64,000 nucleotides of DNA. Origin: Laceyella tengchongensis (GTDB lineage: Bacteria > Bacillota > Bacilli > Thermoactinomycetales > Thermoactinomycetaceae). The number at the start of each line of letters is the position of its first letter. The stretch's first letter is position 1. Location of the stretch: contig NZ_FXTU01000002.1 in NCBI RefSeq assembly GCF_900182735.1, forward strand, positions 62,001 through 126,000. The letters run 5' to 3'. The notes beneath the pieces were generated by a model. It worked only from the letters and a program-made list of their open reading frames with translations. It was not told the origin of the DNA and made no database searches. Positions 46,562-54,698 of this stretch are shown here, in pieces. A program made the position numbers and the translations under genes.

Positions 46562-46656
46562 CTAGGGTGTGTCTGGCAGAGGAGCGCCTCTACATGCGTG
46601 AAGCGAATAAGAAAATGATTTTGGAGCCGCTATCCTATTCATCAGACACGCCCTAG
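46562..46656. mobile_element. MITE-like element (95 bp) in the NRPS1 leader region
   Basis: The ends CTAGGGTGTGTCTG and CAGACACGCCCTAG are inverted repeats (13 of 14 match), and the flanking CTAG could include a target duplication. The core (GAGGAGCGCCTC, then GCGTGAAGCGAATAAGAAAA) recurs with small changes at 56150-56195. There is no coding capacity. It ends about 40 bases before the NRPS1 start codon. Confidence 0.65.
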
Positions 46657-47342
46657 TCGCGCCAACAGGTATGGCGATCAGATTGGATTCTTCTTAAAGG
46701 CATTCCAATGCATCATCATGTCTATGTAGTGGTGCATCACCTCCAACACATGATCTTCGTAACAACTGGCAGTGTCTCGCGCACATACATGGTTAGGAAC
46801 AACCATCCTCCCCACCGCCAAAAGCATCGTCAAACAGGTTGCAATCCTTCTGGTTGGGAACGTATCAATCGCTCACCCCCGTTCGGAGCAAACCTGTACC
46901 ATGCACATTTATATACCTTTTACGAATAAATCCAATCTTCCTTATTCGAATTTCCTATTAAAACACTAAAAACAATTGCCGCTCTAAGTTCGATGAGCGC
47001 TCAACCATCTGTAACATTCAATCTTTTCGTAGCCCCAAGCTCAGACTCGCCAAAGGAAAGTCGGCCTGGGATACGATCTTCCTATTTACCAATATTAAAT
47101 CAGGCTGACAGTGATCATCAAAAATAGAAAACCATTTCTTTCAACATTTCCGTTCCTCATCCCACCTTTCCCATACCAAACAAAAACAATTATTCCCTAA
47201 TTCCACGTTTTTGGGTATGCCTGTAAGTCCAGTGAAATAAGAAACCATCACCTCTGCTAAGCAGCTGAGACGTTATGAGCATAAATTCATGCAGTTATGT
47301 TATAAATTACATATACAATCTTTACTACATTCGATACCATTA

Positions 47343-47371
47343 ATTTAAATATATAAATTTCCATTCGTCAA
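47343..47371 (-). promoter_or_regulatory. Candidate upstream promoter for the NRPS operon
   Basis: TTGACG and TTAAAT lie 17 bases apart on the minus strand. If used, the leader would run about 800 bases to NRPS1, passing through the MITE-like element. No better minus-strand promoter was seen closer in. Confidence 0.3.
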
Positions 47372-47599
47372 CAACTTACCAGACAATTAATAAGAAATAT
47401 TGTTTTTTTACATATAAATTTCTTCTCGAACTACACTTCTTTAAAAAATCTAGTCATACCAGACTCAACAGCTATTATATGCCACCATCCCATCCTTAAT
47501 AAACCATAAAATTTATGAATGACCAATGTTCATTTATTAAAAAATGCAAGGGAACAACTATGAAGTGGACGCACAATTTATTAAAAAAGGAGATTTTTG

Positions 47600-47628
47600 T
47601 TGTTTTTTAAATTGTTATTATATATGAT
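47600..47628 (+). promoter_or_regulatory. Candidate promoter of the MFS exporter gene
   Basis: TTGTTT and TATGAT with exactly 17 bases between them on the plus strand, about 350 bases before the MFS start. Confidence 0.45.
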
Positions 47629-47986
47629 ATTTGGTGTGAAGCGGTATTTTTTAAATAAACGGATTCTATATAGACTATGTATATTATCACTCTCATCTAG
47701 TAGATAAACATATTCCGCCACAAGCGTGTTGATCTGCCTGAAGTGGATTTTGCCTATCGCTTGACTGGGAACATGTATTGATACATCACGATGGTTTTCT
47801 ACTCCTATTCAACGAAGGGATGCCCGAGGAAAAGAAACGGTGCGGACAGGACGAGATTCACCCCTCTTCTCCCACAAGGACTATTTGGCTTTTCAACACG
47901 CCCGATTCCGCTGGAAAATCTTGCGTTTCACATTTTGGCGGATTTTGGTCATGTGGCTCAACTTCTTTTGTAAAAGTGAGGTCTAA

Positions 47987-49258
47987 ATGATGAATGAATC
48001 CTTATCGAAAGAAATGAGTGTCACACAAGAGAAACCGTCACCCACTCCTCTTTTAAAAAATCGTTCTTTTTTGATGTTGATCATTTCCATTATCTTTAGT
48101 AGCTTGGCCACTTCCACCTATCTGATGATTGAAACTTGGTATGTTTCCAAACATTTGCAAATGCCTTCGATGATTGGTTACGTGTTGATGGCAACAGCGA
48201 TCCCGCGCTTGTTGCTGATGAGTGTGGGGGGCGTGGTGGCCGACCGCTTCAGACGGTCCCTTATCATGTTTTACTCTGATTTCTTTAGGTTTGTGCTATT
48301 GTTGGCCATGACATTTCTATTTCTTTCTGATCAATTGACCTTCACCATCTTGATCATTTTCGCCCTGTTGTTCGGAGTTTTGGAATCATTCTACTGGCCC
48401 GCGGCCTCCTCCATCATTCCGACCATCGTTCCCGATTCGCAATTGGGCGCGGCCAACAGCTACAACTTCACTATCCAGCAAGTCGGCGTGCTCGTCGGCC
48501 CTGTCATCGCCGGGATGTCCCTCACTTGGGGCTCATATGATTGGTCTTTTGGCCTCATCAGCGTCATGCTGTTGCTCGGGTCCGTGTTCTTGCTGGGCGT
48601 CCGCGACCAACCACAGCAATCGGAGCCTGACGAAGTATCAGAGGAAAAACAGTCGATGCTAGCAGAAATCAAGGAAGGGTTCCTTTACATAAAAGAGGAT
48701 CGGTTCAAGTTTTCCATTCTGCTCACAAACGCCATTTCTGTCTTTTTCTTGGTCGGTCCCTTGTCTATCGCTATTCCCACGTTTGTGACGGAAACACTAA
48801 ACGGAACCGCGATGGATTTCACCTACCTTGAAATTTCTTTGACCGCCGGGTCCTTGATCGGCGCAATCGTCATCGGCATGATCAATATCACTAAACAACG
48901 GGCCATGTGGTCCTATATCTTTATGCTCTTCTTCTGCTTCAGCATGATGGGGCTTGGTTTTGCCAAAGAACTGATTCCGGCCATTATCGCCCTGCTGTTC
49001 ACGGGGATCTTTTCCTCTTTTGCCAACACAACCATGGTCACCGCATTGCAATCGATCATTGACATGGACAAAATGGGTAGAGTAATGAGCTTGTTCACCA
49101 TGGCTTCAACCGGATTGGTTCCTATCTCCCAGGGCTTCATCCCGATGATATTGAACAAGGGTGTCTCGCTGTCCCATTTGCTGATCGCCGGTAGTTCCAT
49201 CACTTGCGTTTTTCTGATCAGTGTGTTGCTATTGGTCAAAACGATCCGTTCTCAATAA
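47987..49258 (+). CDS. MFS transporter, MefA/macrolide-efflux-like
   Basis: 423 residues, 12 predicted membrane helices. The loop between helices 2 and 3 has GGVVADRFRRS, a variant of the MFS GxxxDRxxRR motif, and helices 4-5 contain FWPAASSIIPTIVPDSQLGAANS, as in MefA-type drug efflux proteins. It would export a small molecule using the proton gradient. It is divergent from the NRPS operon across a 1.47-kb region, so export of, or resistance to, the NRPS product is a reasonable inference, though this family is also common outside such clusters. The start is ATG 47987 or the adjacent ATG 47990; GTGAGG lies upstream. Confidence 0.85.
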   Translation: MMNESLSKEMSVTQEKPSPTPLLKNRSFLMLIISIIFSSLATSTYLMIETWYVSKHLQMPSMIGYVLMATAIPRLLLMSVGGVVADRFRRSLIMFYSDFFRFVLLLAMTFLFLSDQLTFTILIIFALLFGVLESFYWPAASSIIPTIVPDSQLGAANSYNFTIQQVGVLVGPVIAGMSLTWGSYDWSFGLISVMLLLGSVFLLGVRDQPQQSEPDEVSEEKQSMLAEIKEGFLYIKEDRFKFSILLTNAISVFFLVGPLSIAIPTFVTETLNGTAMDFTYLEISLTAGSLIGAIVIGMINITKQRAMWSYIFMLFFCFSMMGLGFAKELIPAIIALLFTGIFSSFANTTMVTALQSIIDMDKMGRVMSLFTMASTGLVPISQGFIPMILNKGVSLSHLLIAGSSITCVFLISVLLLVKTIRSQ

Positions 49259-49290
49259 TCCTTCGCTCGAAGCGATTTCGACACAACAAC

Positions 49291-49333
49291 AAAAGGGCAA
49301 AGTTGGAAGATACACCCAACTCGCCCTTTTTTC
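49291..49333 (+). terminator. Terminator of the MFS gene, possibly bidirectional
   Basis: AAAAGGGC.AAGTTGG pairs with CCAACT.CGCCCTTTT and ends in T6 on the plus strand. It lies between the convergent MFS and siderophore-operon units. Confidence 0.8.
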
Positions 49334-49434
49334 CATTCTCATCTTTTATATCCTGCCACTTTACCCATAGCCAATTAGCCCGTTTCCCACGCTTGCTTTT
49401 CATGCGTAGGAGTCGGTTAGCCAATTAGGTATCA

Positions 49435-50439
49435 TCAGGCATCGACAAACTTATCGTGATGGGTGGAATATAAATCAGCCAATGGGGATTCCGGTTGCAA
49501 ATGTTTCTTTGCGCTGTTCACAGCGACCGGCCCTTCTGTGAAACCTCCCGTGATGAGCTTCAATTTGTTGGGATAGGTCACTGCGTCCCCGGCCGCAAAA
49601 ATACCTGGAATATTCGTTTCCATCGCATTGTTCACTACAAAATGCCCGTCTTTCATCTCCAGTCCCCAATCGTTGATTCCGCCCAAATCTCCTCTGATTC
49701 CGTGATTCACGATCAATTCATCAATCTCCAGCTCGCGCGTTTCTCCTGTTTCCAAGTGTTCAATCGTCACTTTTTGAATGTGATCAGACTCCCCATGCAA
49801 TGCTTTCAGAGCATATGGGGTCAACGTGACTGCCGCTTCGCTCATATGGGTGACATGCTGTTCATGGCCCCGGAATTCATCTCTGCGGTGAATAACCGTC
49901 ACCTTTTTGGCGATCGGCAACAATTCATTAGCCCAATCCACCGCCGCGTTTCCGCCTCCCGAAATGAGAACGTGCTTCCCTTTAAACTTGTCCAATTCGC
50001 CCACCGAATAGTGCAAATTGCCGCTTTCATAACGTTCCGCGCCTTCTATGTCCAGTTTGATCGGTTCAAAAATGCCGTGACCCACTGTCAGGATAATGGT
50101 TCGTGTATGGTGGATGTCTCCTTGGGTGCTGGTCAATAGAAAGGTTCCGTCTTCCAACCGTTCCAGTCCGGAAATGCGCTGTCCGCAAATGATTGTCGGT
50201 GCAAAAGTTTGCGCCTGCTCCTTGAGTCGCTCGACGAGGTCAGCACCAGTGATTGCCGGGATGCCGCCGATATCTCTGATGGTTTTCTCTGGAAAAAACA
50301 TGGAGACTTTGCCGCCGAGTTCCGGCCCGGATTCAATCAATTTGGTTTTCATTTCTCGCATGCCGCTGTAAAATGCGCTAAACAGCCCTACCGGCCCTCC
50401 CCCTATGATCGTGACATCGTACAGGCCATCTTTTTTCAT
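49435..50439 (-). CDS. Ferredoxin/flavodoxin-NADP-type reductase (YumC-like)
   Basis: 334 residues, thioredoxin-reductase-like fold without the redox CxxC. It has an FAD-binding GGGPVGLFSAFYSGMREM, an NAD(P)-binding ISGGGNAAVDWANEL, HRRDEFRGHE and the FAD motif IPGIFAAGDAV. This matches the YumC type of ferredoxin-NADP reductase, a homodimer that passes electrons from NADPH to ferredoxin or flavodoxin. It is the last gene of the siderophore uptake operon, 20 bases after the permease stop, with GGAGGAG before its ATG. That placement suggests it supplies electrons for reducing ferric siderophore in the cytoplasm; this role is inference. Confidence 0.85.
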   Translation of the reverse strand: MKKDGLYDVTIIGGGPVGLFSAFYSGMREMKTKLIESGPELGGKVSMFFPEKTIRDIGGIPAITGADLVERLKEQAQTFAPTIICGQRISGLERLEDGTFLLTSTQGDIHHTRTIILTVGHGIFEPIKLDIEGAERYESGNLHYSVGELDKFKGKHVLISGGGNAAVDWANELLPIAKKVTVIHRRDEFRGHEQHVTHMSEAAVTLTPYALKALHGESDHIQKVTIEHLETGETRELEIDELIVNHGIRGDLGGINDWGLEMKDGHFVVNNAMETNIPGIFAAGDAVTYPNKLKLITGGFTEGPVAVNSAKKHLQPESPLADLYSTHHDKFVDA

Positions 50440-50459
50440 GTGCCTCTCCTCCAGCTGAA

Positions 50460-51473
50460 CTATTTTTTAGCCATTAAGTACATAAAATAGGGCGCACCGA
50501 TGATACTTACAACAATACCAGCGGGAATGCCGATGGGATCCGTCATGGCCCTGCCGATCGTGTCAGCGGCAAGGAGCAATATCGCACCAAGCAAAGCCGC
50601 GATGGGAAGAGCTCCCTGGAGGCGAGGCCCAACCAGCGACCTAGCGATATGCGGAGCCATCAGACCGACAAAAGCGATCCCTCCGCTGACCGCCACAGAT
50701 GCTGACGAAAGGGCCACCGCGATCAAAATGAGCAAGCGTCTTTCCCGCTCCACATGAACACCTAACCCGATGGACACATGCTCATGCAAATGCAATGTAT
50801 TCAAAACATGGGACTTCGCCCATGCAATAGGGAGCAAAACAAGAATCCATGGTAGTAACGCCAACACAAATGTCCAATCGTCTCCCCAGATCCGGCCCGC
50901 CATCCAATTGGCGAAGAAAGAGGCCTCTTCCTGTCCCAACCGGGAAGTCAACGTGATGATCCCGCCGTTTAGGGCAGCCGCCATCCCTACACCAATAAGC
51001 ACCAGCCGAGTCGGGTCAACTCCCTCTCCTTTTTTATGGGCCATGGTGTAAATGAAGATAGCCGTAATAATGCCACCCAGCAACGCAAACAGCGGGAGAA
51101 TATAGACATAAGTGGATGACTCTACGGTAAAGAACATCACATAGACCACCACCATGAATCCAGCTCCCGCATTAATCCCCAACACACCTGGATCTGACAG
51201 CGGATTTTTGGTGATGCTTTGTAAAATCGAACCAGAAACGGCCAGACCCATTCCTGCCAAAACCGTGATCACTATTCTCGGCAACCGAAAGCCGTATAAA
51301 ATCAACTCTTCTTTTTCTGTGCCCCGCCCCAATAAGGTTCGCGCCAATTGCTCGGGAGACAGTGACACAAACCCCGTCGCCACACTCACCACAATCAGTG
51401 CCAACAGAAACAATAGAGCAATGATGACTGCAAGCCGAACTCTTGCGTGCTGTTGCGCATGGATCATGTTCAC
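50460..51473 (-). CDS. Iron-siderophore ABC transporter permease (FecCD family)
   Basis: 337 residues, about 10 membrane helices. Family text is clear: PRIVITVLAGMGLAVSGSIL, NPLSDPGVLGINAGAGF and GIAFVGLMAPHIARSLVGP, the last being the ATPase-contact loop. It forms a heterodimer with the permease encoded just upstream and overlaps it by four bases, so the two are translationally coupled. It resembles the YfhA/YfiZ-type hydroxamate or mixed siderophore importers of Bacillus. Confidence 0.92.
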   Translation of the reverse strand: MNMIHAQQHARVRLAVIIALLFLLALIVVSVATGFVSLSPEQLARTLLGRGTEKEELILYGFRLPRIVITVLAGMGLAVSGSILQSITKNPLSDPGVLGINAGAGFMVVVYVMFFTVESSTYVYILPLFALLGGIITAIFIYTMAHKKGEGVDPTRLVLIGVGMAAALNGGIITLTSRLGQEEASFFANWMAGRIWGDDWTFVLALLPWILVLLPIAWAKSHVLNTLHLHEHVSIGLGVHVERERRLLILIAVALSSASVAVSGGIAFVGLMAPHIARSLVGPRLQGALPIAALLGAILLLAADTIGRAMTDPIGIPAGIVVSIIGAPYFMYLMAKK

Positions 51474-52543
51474 TTCCTCCCTCCTCTTCGCGCGAGATAA
51501 AGAAAGAAAGGCACGCCAACCATGGAAACGATGGCTCCTACTGGAGTCTCATATGGTGCATTGACCAGTCTCGCCGCCGTATCGGCTAGCACCATCAACA
51601 CACCCCCAAAGATGGCCGAACAGGGGATAATCCACCGGTAATCTGTCCCCACCAAAAAGCGGACCATATGAGGCACCATCAAACCGACAAAAGCAATGGC
51701 CCCGGCGATGGAAACGGCTGCCCCGGCCAGGATGAGCACGACACACATAAGGACAGTTTTCGTCAATAACGTGCGCTGTCCTAACCCTTTGGCTATTTCT
51801 TCACCAAAGCTTAACACCGTCAACCCTTTTGAAAACATGATGGCGATCACGATGCCGACGCCGACGACGGGCAACAGCCATCTCAGTTGAACCCAGTTTG
51901 TCCCTGACACCCCTCCGGCCGTCCAGAAAGTGAGTTCTTGGGACAGCTTGTAATAGAGTGCAATGCCTTCCGCAATCGCTGACAATAAAGCTGTAACGGC
52001 AGCCCCCGCCAATGTGATACGAAGGGGCGTTAAGCCCCCTCGTTTCAAAGAACCCAAGCCAAACACCATCGCAGCCCCGATCCCGGCACCGATAAAGGAA
52101 ACGATCATGACCGATAAATAGGTGGCACTCGGGTAAAAAGCAAAGACACACGCTAGGGCCAGACTGGCACCGGCGTTTAAACCGAGCAAACCGGAGTCGG
52201 CGAGAGGATTCCTGGTCATTCCCTGCATGATAGAGCCGCTGACCGCCAAGGCCGCCCCCACGGCCGCTGCTGCCAGCTCGCGAGGCAACCTGAGGCTGAC
52301 AATGATTTGATCCGCCTCTCTCGTTGAATCATAGTCAAATATCGATCGCCACACGGTGAAAAAGTCAATGTCGGCCGCCCCGACCGAAATGGCAAACGCC
52401 ATGCTGAGCATGAGGAGAGCGATGCCAGACACTAGGACCGTAGCCCCGATTACCGGTCGGGAAAAAGCGGCGTCTCCTGCTTGCATCCGTTTGTTTTTGC
52501 TAAACATCATGGGCATGAATCCTTTATCCGACTTTGAAGTCAT
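51470..52543 (-). CDS. Iron-siderophore ABC transporter permease (FecCD family)
   Basis: 357 residues with a longer N-terminal tail than its partner and about 10 membrane helices. Motifs are LRLPRELAAAAVGAALAVSG, NPLADSGLLGLNAGASLALA and IAFVGLMVPHMVRFLVG. It overlaps the gene before (binding protein) and the gene after (second permease) by four bases each, a tightly coupled operon. It is the likely partner subunit in the import channel. Confidence 0.92.
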   Translation of the reverse strand: MTSKSDKGFMPMMFSKNKRMQAGDAAFSRPVIGATVLVSGIALLMLSMAFAISVGAADIDFFTVWRSIFDYDSTREADQIIVSLRLPRELAAAAVGAALAVSGSIMQGMTRNPLADSGLLGLNAGASLALACVFAFYPSATYLSVMIVSFIGAGIGAAMVFGLGSLKRGGLTPLRITLAGAAVTALLSAIAEGIALYYKLSQELTFWTAGGVSGTNWVQLRWLLPVVGVGIVIAIMFSKGLTVLSFGEEIAKGLGQRTLLTKTVLMCVVLILAGAAVSIAGAIAFVGLMVPHMVRFLVGTDYRWIIPCSAIFGGVLMVLADTAARLVNAPYETPVGAIVSMVGVPFFLYLARRGGRK

Positions 52544-53472
52544 TTTCTTTTCGTCAGGGAGTCAACAATGAACTCCATCTCTTTTTCAAGCGAAATCGGA
52601 TCATTGAAATAAAAAGATTTGGAGTCGAAGAGAATCACCTGGTTCTTCTGCACAGCAGGAATGCCTTTCCAAACATCGGTTTGCATAAACGAGTTGTCTG
52701 CTGAATCATCCCCTTGGCCAACAAAGAGGTAGTCGCCTGCGTATTGTGGAATCACCTCTTTGGAAATCGCTTTATACCCAGGCCCGAACACATCCTGTTC
52801 CAACTTTTTGGTCGGTTTCAAGCCAAGCGCCTGATAGATGACTTCTGTCCCGCGACCCCAGTTTTTTCCATACACATACATGTCTTTGCCGAACGTTTCC
52901 AACACGGTGGCGGTGGCATTTTCACCGATAGCTGCTTGAACCTTTTTGCGCTCCGCTTTTGCCTTCTCTTGCCACTGTGCGACCCACTCTCTGGCTTCCT
53001 TTTCTTTACCCACCAGCTTGCCGATCTCGATATGCTGTTGCAGATAGTCGTATTTTTCGTAAGTAAACGCGACCGTTGGAGCGATTTGAGCATATTTTTT
53101 AAGATTTTTATCGTTGGAGTAGGTAATGATCAAATCGGGATTTAACGCCAAGAGCTTCTCCACGGAATCTTCGGTGACCACTTCCACATCATCCAACTGA
53201 CCTTCATAAAATTTGTTTCCTTTCGGCCATTCATTGACAGCGATTGGCTTGATGCCAAGTTTCAGCAAGTTTCCTGCATAAGTCGCAGCCAGCACAGCTA
53301 CTCTCTGCGGTTTCGCAGGGACTTTAATATCCCCTTGTTCAGAACGGTACGTTCTGGTTTGTGATGTGGAATCCGTGGTCGATTGACCTGCGTTGCCCCC
53401 ACACGCGGCCAGTAAGACCGCCATAACCATCATTATCATGCTGAAAAGCATTCGTTTTTTATGTATGCGCAT
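52540..53472 (-). CDS. Iron-siderophore-binding lipoprotein (YfiY-like)
   Basis: 310 residues. The signal ends in the lipobox MAVLLAACGG, so it is lipid-anchored outside. The fold is the two-lobed periplasmic-binding type with a long connecting helix; family segments include PQRVAVLAATYAGNLLKLGI, LLALNPDLIITYSND, APTVAFTYEKYDYLQQHIEI and GDYLFVGQGDDSADNS. It captures ferric siderophore and delivers it to the two permeases. The ATG at 53472 has GATGAGGG upstream. A candidate Fur box lies between this gene and the ATPase gene, so part of the operon may start here. Confidence 0.92.
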   Translation of the reverse strand: MRIHKKRMLFSMIMMVMAVLLAACGGNAGQSTTDSTSQTRTYRSEQGDIKVPAKPQRVAVLAATYAGNLLKLGIKPIAVNEWPKGNKFYEGQLDDVEVVTEDSVEKLLALNPDLIITYSNDKNLKKYAQIAPTVAFTYEKYDYLQQHIEIGKLVGKEKEAREWVAQWQEKAKAERKKVQAAIGENATATVLETFGKDMYVYGKNWGRGTEVIYQALGLKPTKKLEQDVFGPGYKAISKEVIPQYAGDYLFVGQGDDSADNSFMQTDVWKGIPAVQKNQVILFDSKSFYFNDPISLEKEMEFIVDSLTKRK

Positions 53473-53502
53473 TTTTCCCTCATCTCCAATTTGTTTTAAT
53501 AA

Positions 53503-53517
53503 TAAAAATCATTCTCG
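53503..53517 (-). promoter_or_regulatory. Candidate Fur box before the binding-protein gene
   Basis: The minus strand reads CGAGAATGATTTTTA, matching 10 of the 14 fixed positions of the Fur 7-1-7 consensus TGATAATnATTATCA. It lies 31 bases upstream of the binding-protein start. Confidence 0.55.
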
Positions 53518-53560
53518 ATCATTCCTCAAAAAAAAAGCTGTTCCTCCAAGCTCCCTCACA

Positions 53561-54370
53561 TCAATCAATCACTGCGACATGAGACCGATCGATCAAATCA
53601 TATGTGAGGCACATCGGCTTTTTCGTCCGCGGGTCTAAGCCAACTTCAACATCGATGTTAAAAACGCGCTGAAGGATTTCGGGAGTGATGATCTCCTCCG
53701 CTGTCCCTTCTTTAACCAATTCCCCCGCTTTCATAGCCACGATGTGATCCGCGAAACGGGCCGCATGGTTGAGATCATGGATCACCATCACAATGGTGCG
53801 CTTTTCCTTTTCGTTCAAATGTTTGAGTAGCTCCAATATCTCCAGTTGATGCGACAAGTCAAGATACGTTGTCGGTTCATCAAGTAGAATGATATCGGTT
53901 TCCTGGACTAGCGCCATAGCGATCCACGCCCGCTGTCTCTGCCCGCCCGACAGGGCATCCACCGCTCTGTCCTTAAAGTGGGAAACGCCGGTGATCTCCA
54001 TAGCCCAATTAATTACTTTCCAGTCGGCTTCTTGTAGCCTGCCCATCCCCTTTTGGTATGGAAACCTTCCATAAGAAACGAGTTCGGCCACAGTAAGCCC
54101 TTCCGGGGCGTCCGGCGACTGAGGCAATATCGCCATCTTTTGCGCAATCTTTTTCGTTTTTTCCATCGTAATATCTTTGCCGTCCAGAAACACTGCTCCT
54201 GATTTTGCGGAAAGAATGCGCGCCATGGTCTTCAACACAGTCGATTTGCCACACCCATTCGGTCCGATGATCGCAGTGATTTTCCCATCTGGAATGGTTA
54301 AGTTCAAATTGTTGACGATATCTTGGCTTCCATAGGCTATTCTTAAATTCTCAGTAAAAAGCCTGGACAT
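53561..54370 (-). CDS. Iron-siderophore ABC transporter ATP-binding protein (FecE/YusV-like)
   Basis: 269 residues with one ABC ATPase domain: Walker A GPNGCGKSTVLK, Q-loop LPQSPDAPEG, signature LSGGQRQRAWIAMAL, Walker B IILLDEPTTYLD and H-loop VIHDLN. The text around YLDLSHQLEILELLKHLN and IVAMKAGELVKEGTAEEIIT is typical of FecE/YusV ATPases that drive siderophore import. TGGAGGGAG before the ATG at 54370 fixes the start. It is the first gene of the cluster, 88 bases before the binding-protein gene, and has its own Fur-like site upstream. Confidence 0.92.
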   Translation of the reverse strand: MSRLFTENLRIAYGSQDIVNNLNLTIPDGKITAIIGPNGCGKSTVLKTMARILSAKSGAVFLDGKDITMEKTKKIAQKMAILPQSPDAPEGLTVAELVSYGRFPYQKGMGRLQEADWKVINWAMEITGVSHFKDRAVDALSGGQRQRAWIAMALVQETDIILLDEPTTYLDLSHQLEILELLKHLNEKEKRTIVMVIHDLNHAARFADHIVAMKAGELVKEGTAEEIITPEILQRVFNIDVEVGLDPRTKKPMCLTYDLIDRSHVAVID

Positions 54371-54475
54371 TTTCTCCCTCCAATCGCCCTGACTTGAAAG
54401 ACAACACCTGATGTGTTGCAATCAGTCATGCGGCGAACTCTTAGCACAATCTCCGATTTTCACCCTTGTAATTGT

Positions 54476-54490
54476 TGATAACGATTCTCG
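54476..54490 (-). promoter_or_regulatory. Candidate Fur box before the ATPase gene
   Basis: TGATAACGATTCTCG (read on the plus strand) matches 11 of the 14 fixed positions of the Fur 7-1-7 consensus. It lies about 105 bases upstream of the ATPase start and would make the operon iron-repressed. Confidence 0.6.
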
Positions 54491-54580
54491 ATCTCAAATG
54501 ATATTTTAGTTTGGTCTCGCCGTTGTGTCAACTGTTGCCACTAAATAAAAGCCGCTTATTTACTTGTATTCTTATTTGCA

Positions 54581-54619
54581 AATAAAATGAGGCTGCCTCC
54601 CAGATAGGGCAGCCTCATT
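54581..54619 (-). terminator. Terminator of the BNR-repeat gene
   Basis: A perfect 12-bp stem (AATGAGGCTGCC with GGCAGCCTCATT) with a 10-base loop, followed by T-rich sequence on the minus strand, about 80 bases past the stop codon. Confidence 0.75.
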
Positions 54620-54698
54620 GGTACCTGCCTTCCTTATTTGATCCAGTGTTATCTAGGCCAACTTCACAGATCGCGTTGATGTGCTGAAAATGACTGCC

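Larger units (their letters stand above)
46657..47986. other. Gene-poor 1.3 kb region between NRPS1 and the MFS gene
   Basis: Mostly AT-rich sequence with no gene I can name. It holds a 49-codon minus-strand frame at 46678-46827 with poor start signals, a candidate minus promoter at 47343-47371, a better plus promoter at 47600-47628, and about 350 bases of untranslated leader before the MFS gene. Short coding-looking scraps in the last 270 bases, such as RVDLPEVDFAYRLTGNMY and IPLENLAFHILADFGHVAQL, may be decayed gene pieces. Confidence 0.5.

Noticed and set aside
46708..46929. 73-codon plus-strand frame beginning MHHHVYVVVHHLQ
   Set aside because: Poor composition, no ribosome binding site, and it overlaps the better minus-strand frame and low-complexity sequence.
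47778..47990. 70-codon frame before the MFS gene
   Set aside because: No ribosome binding site, no recognisable domain, and it overlaps another frame of equal quality. Treated as possible decayed sequence.
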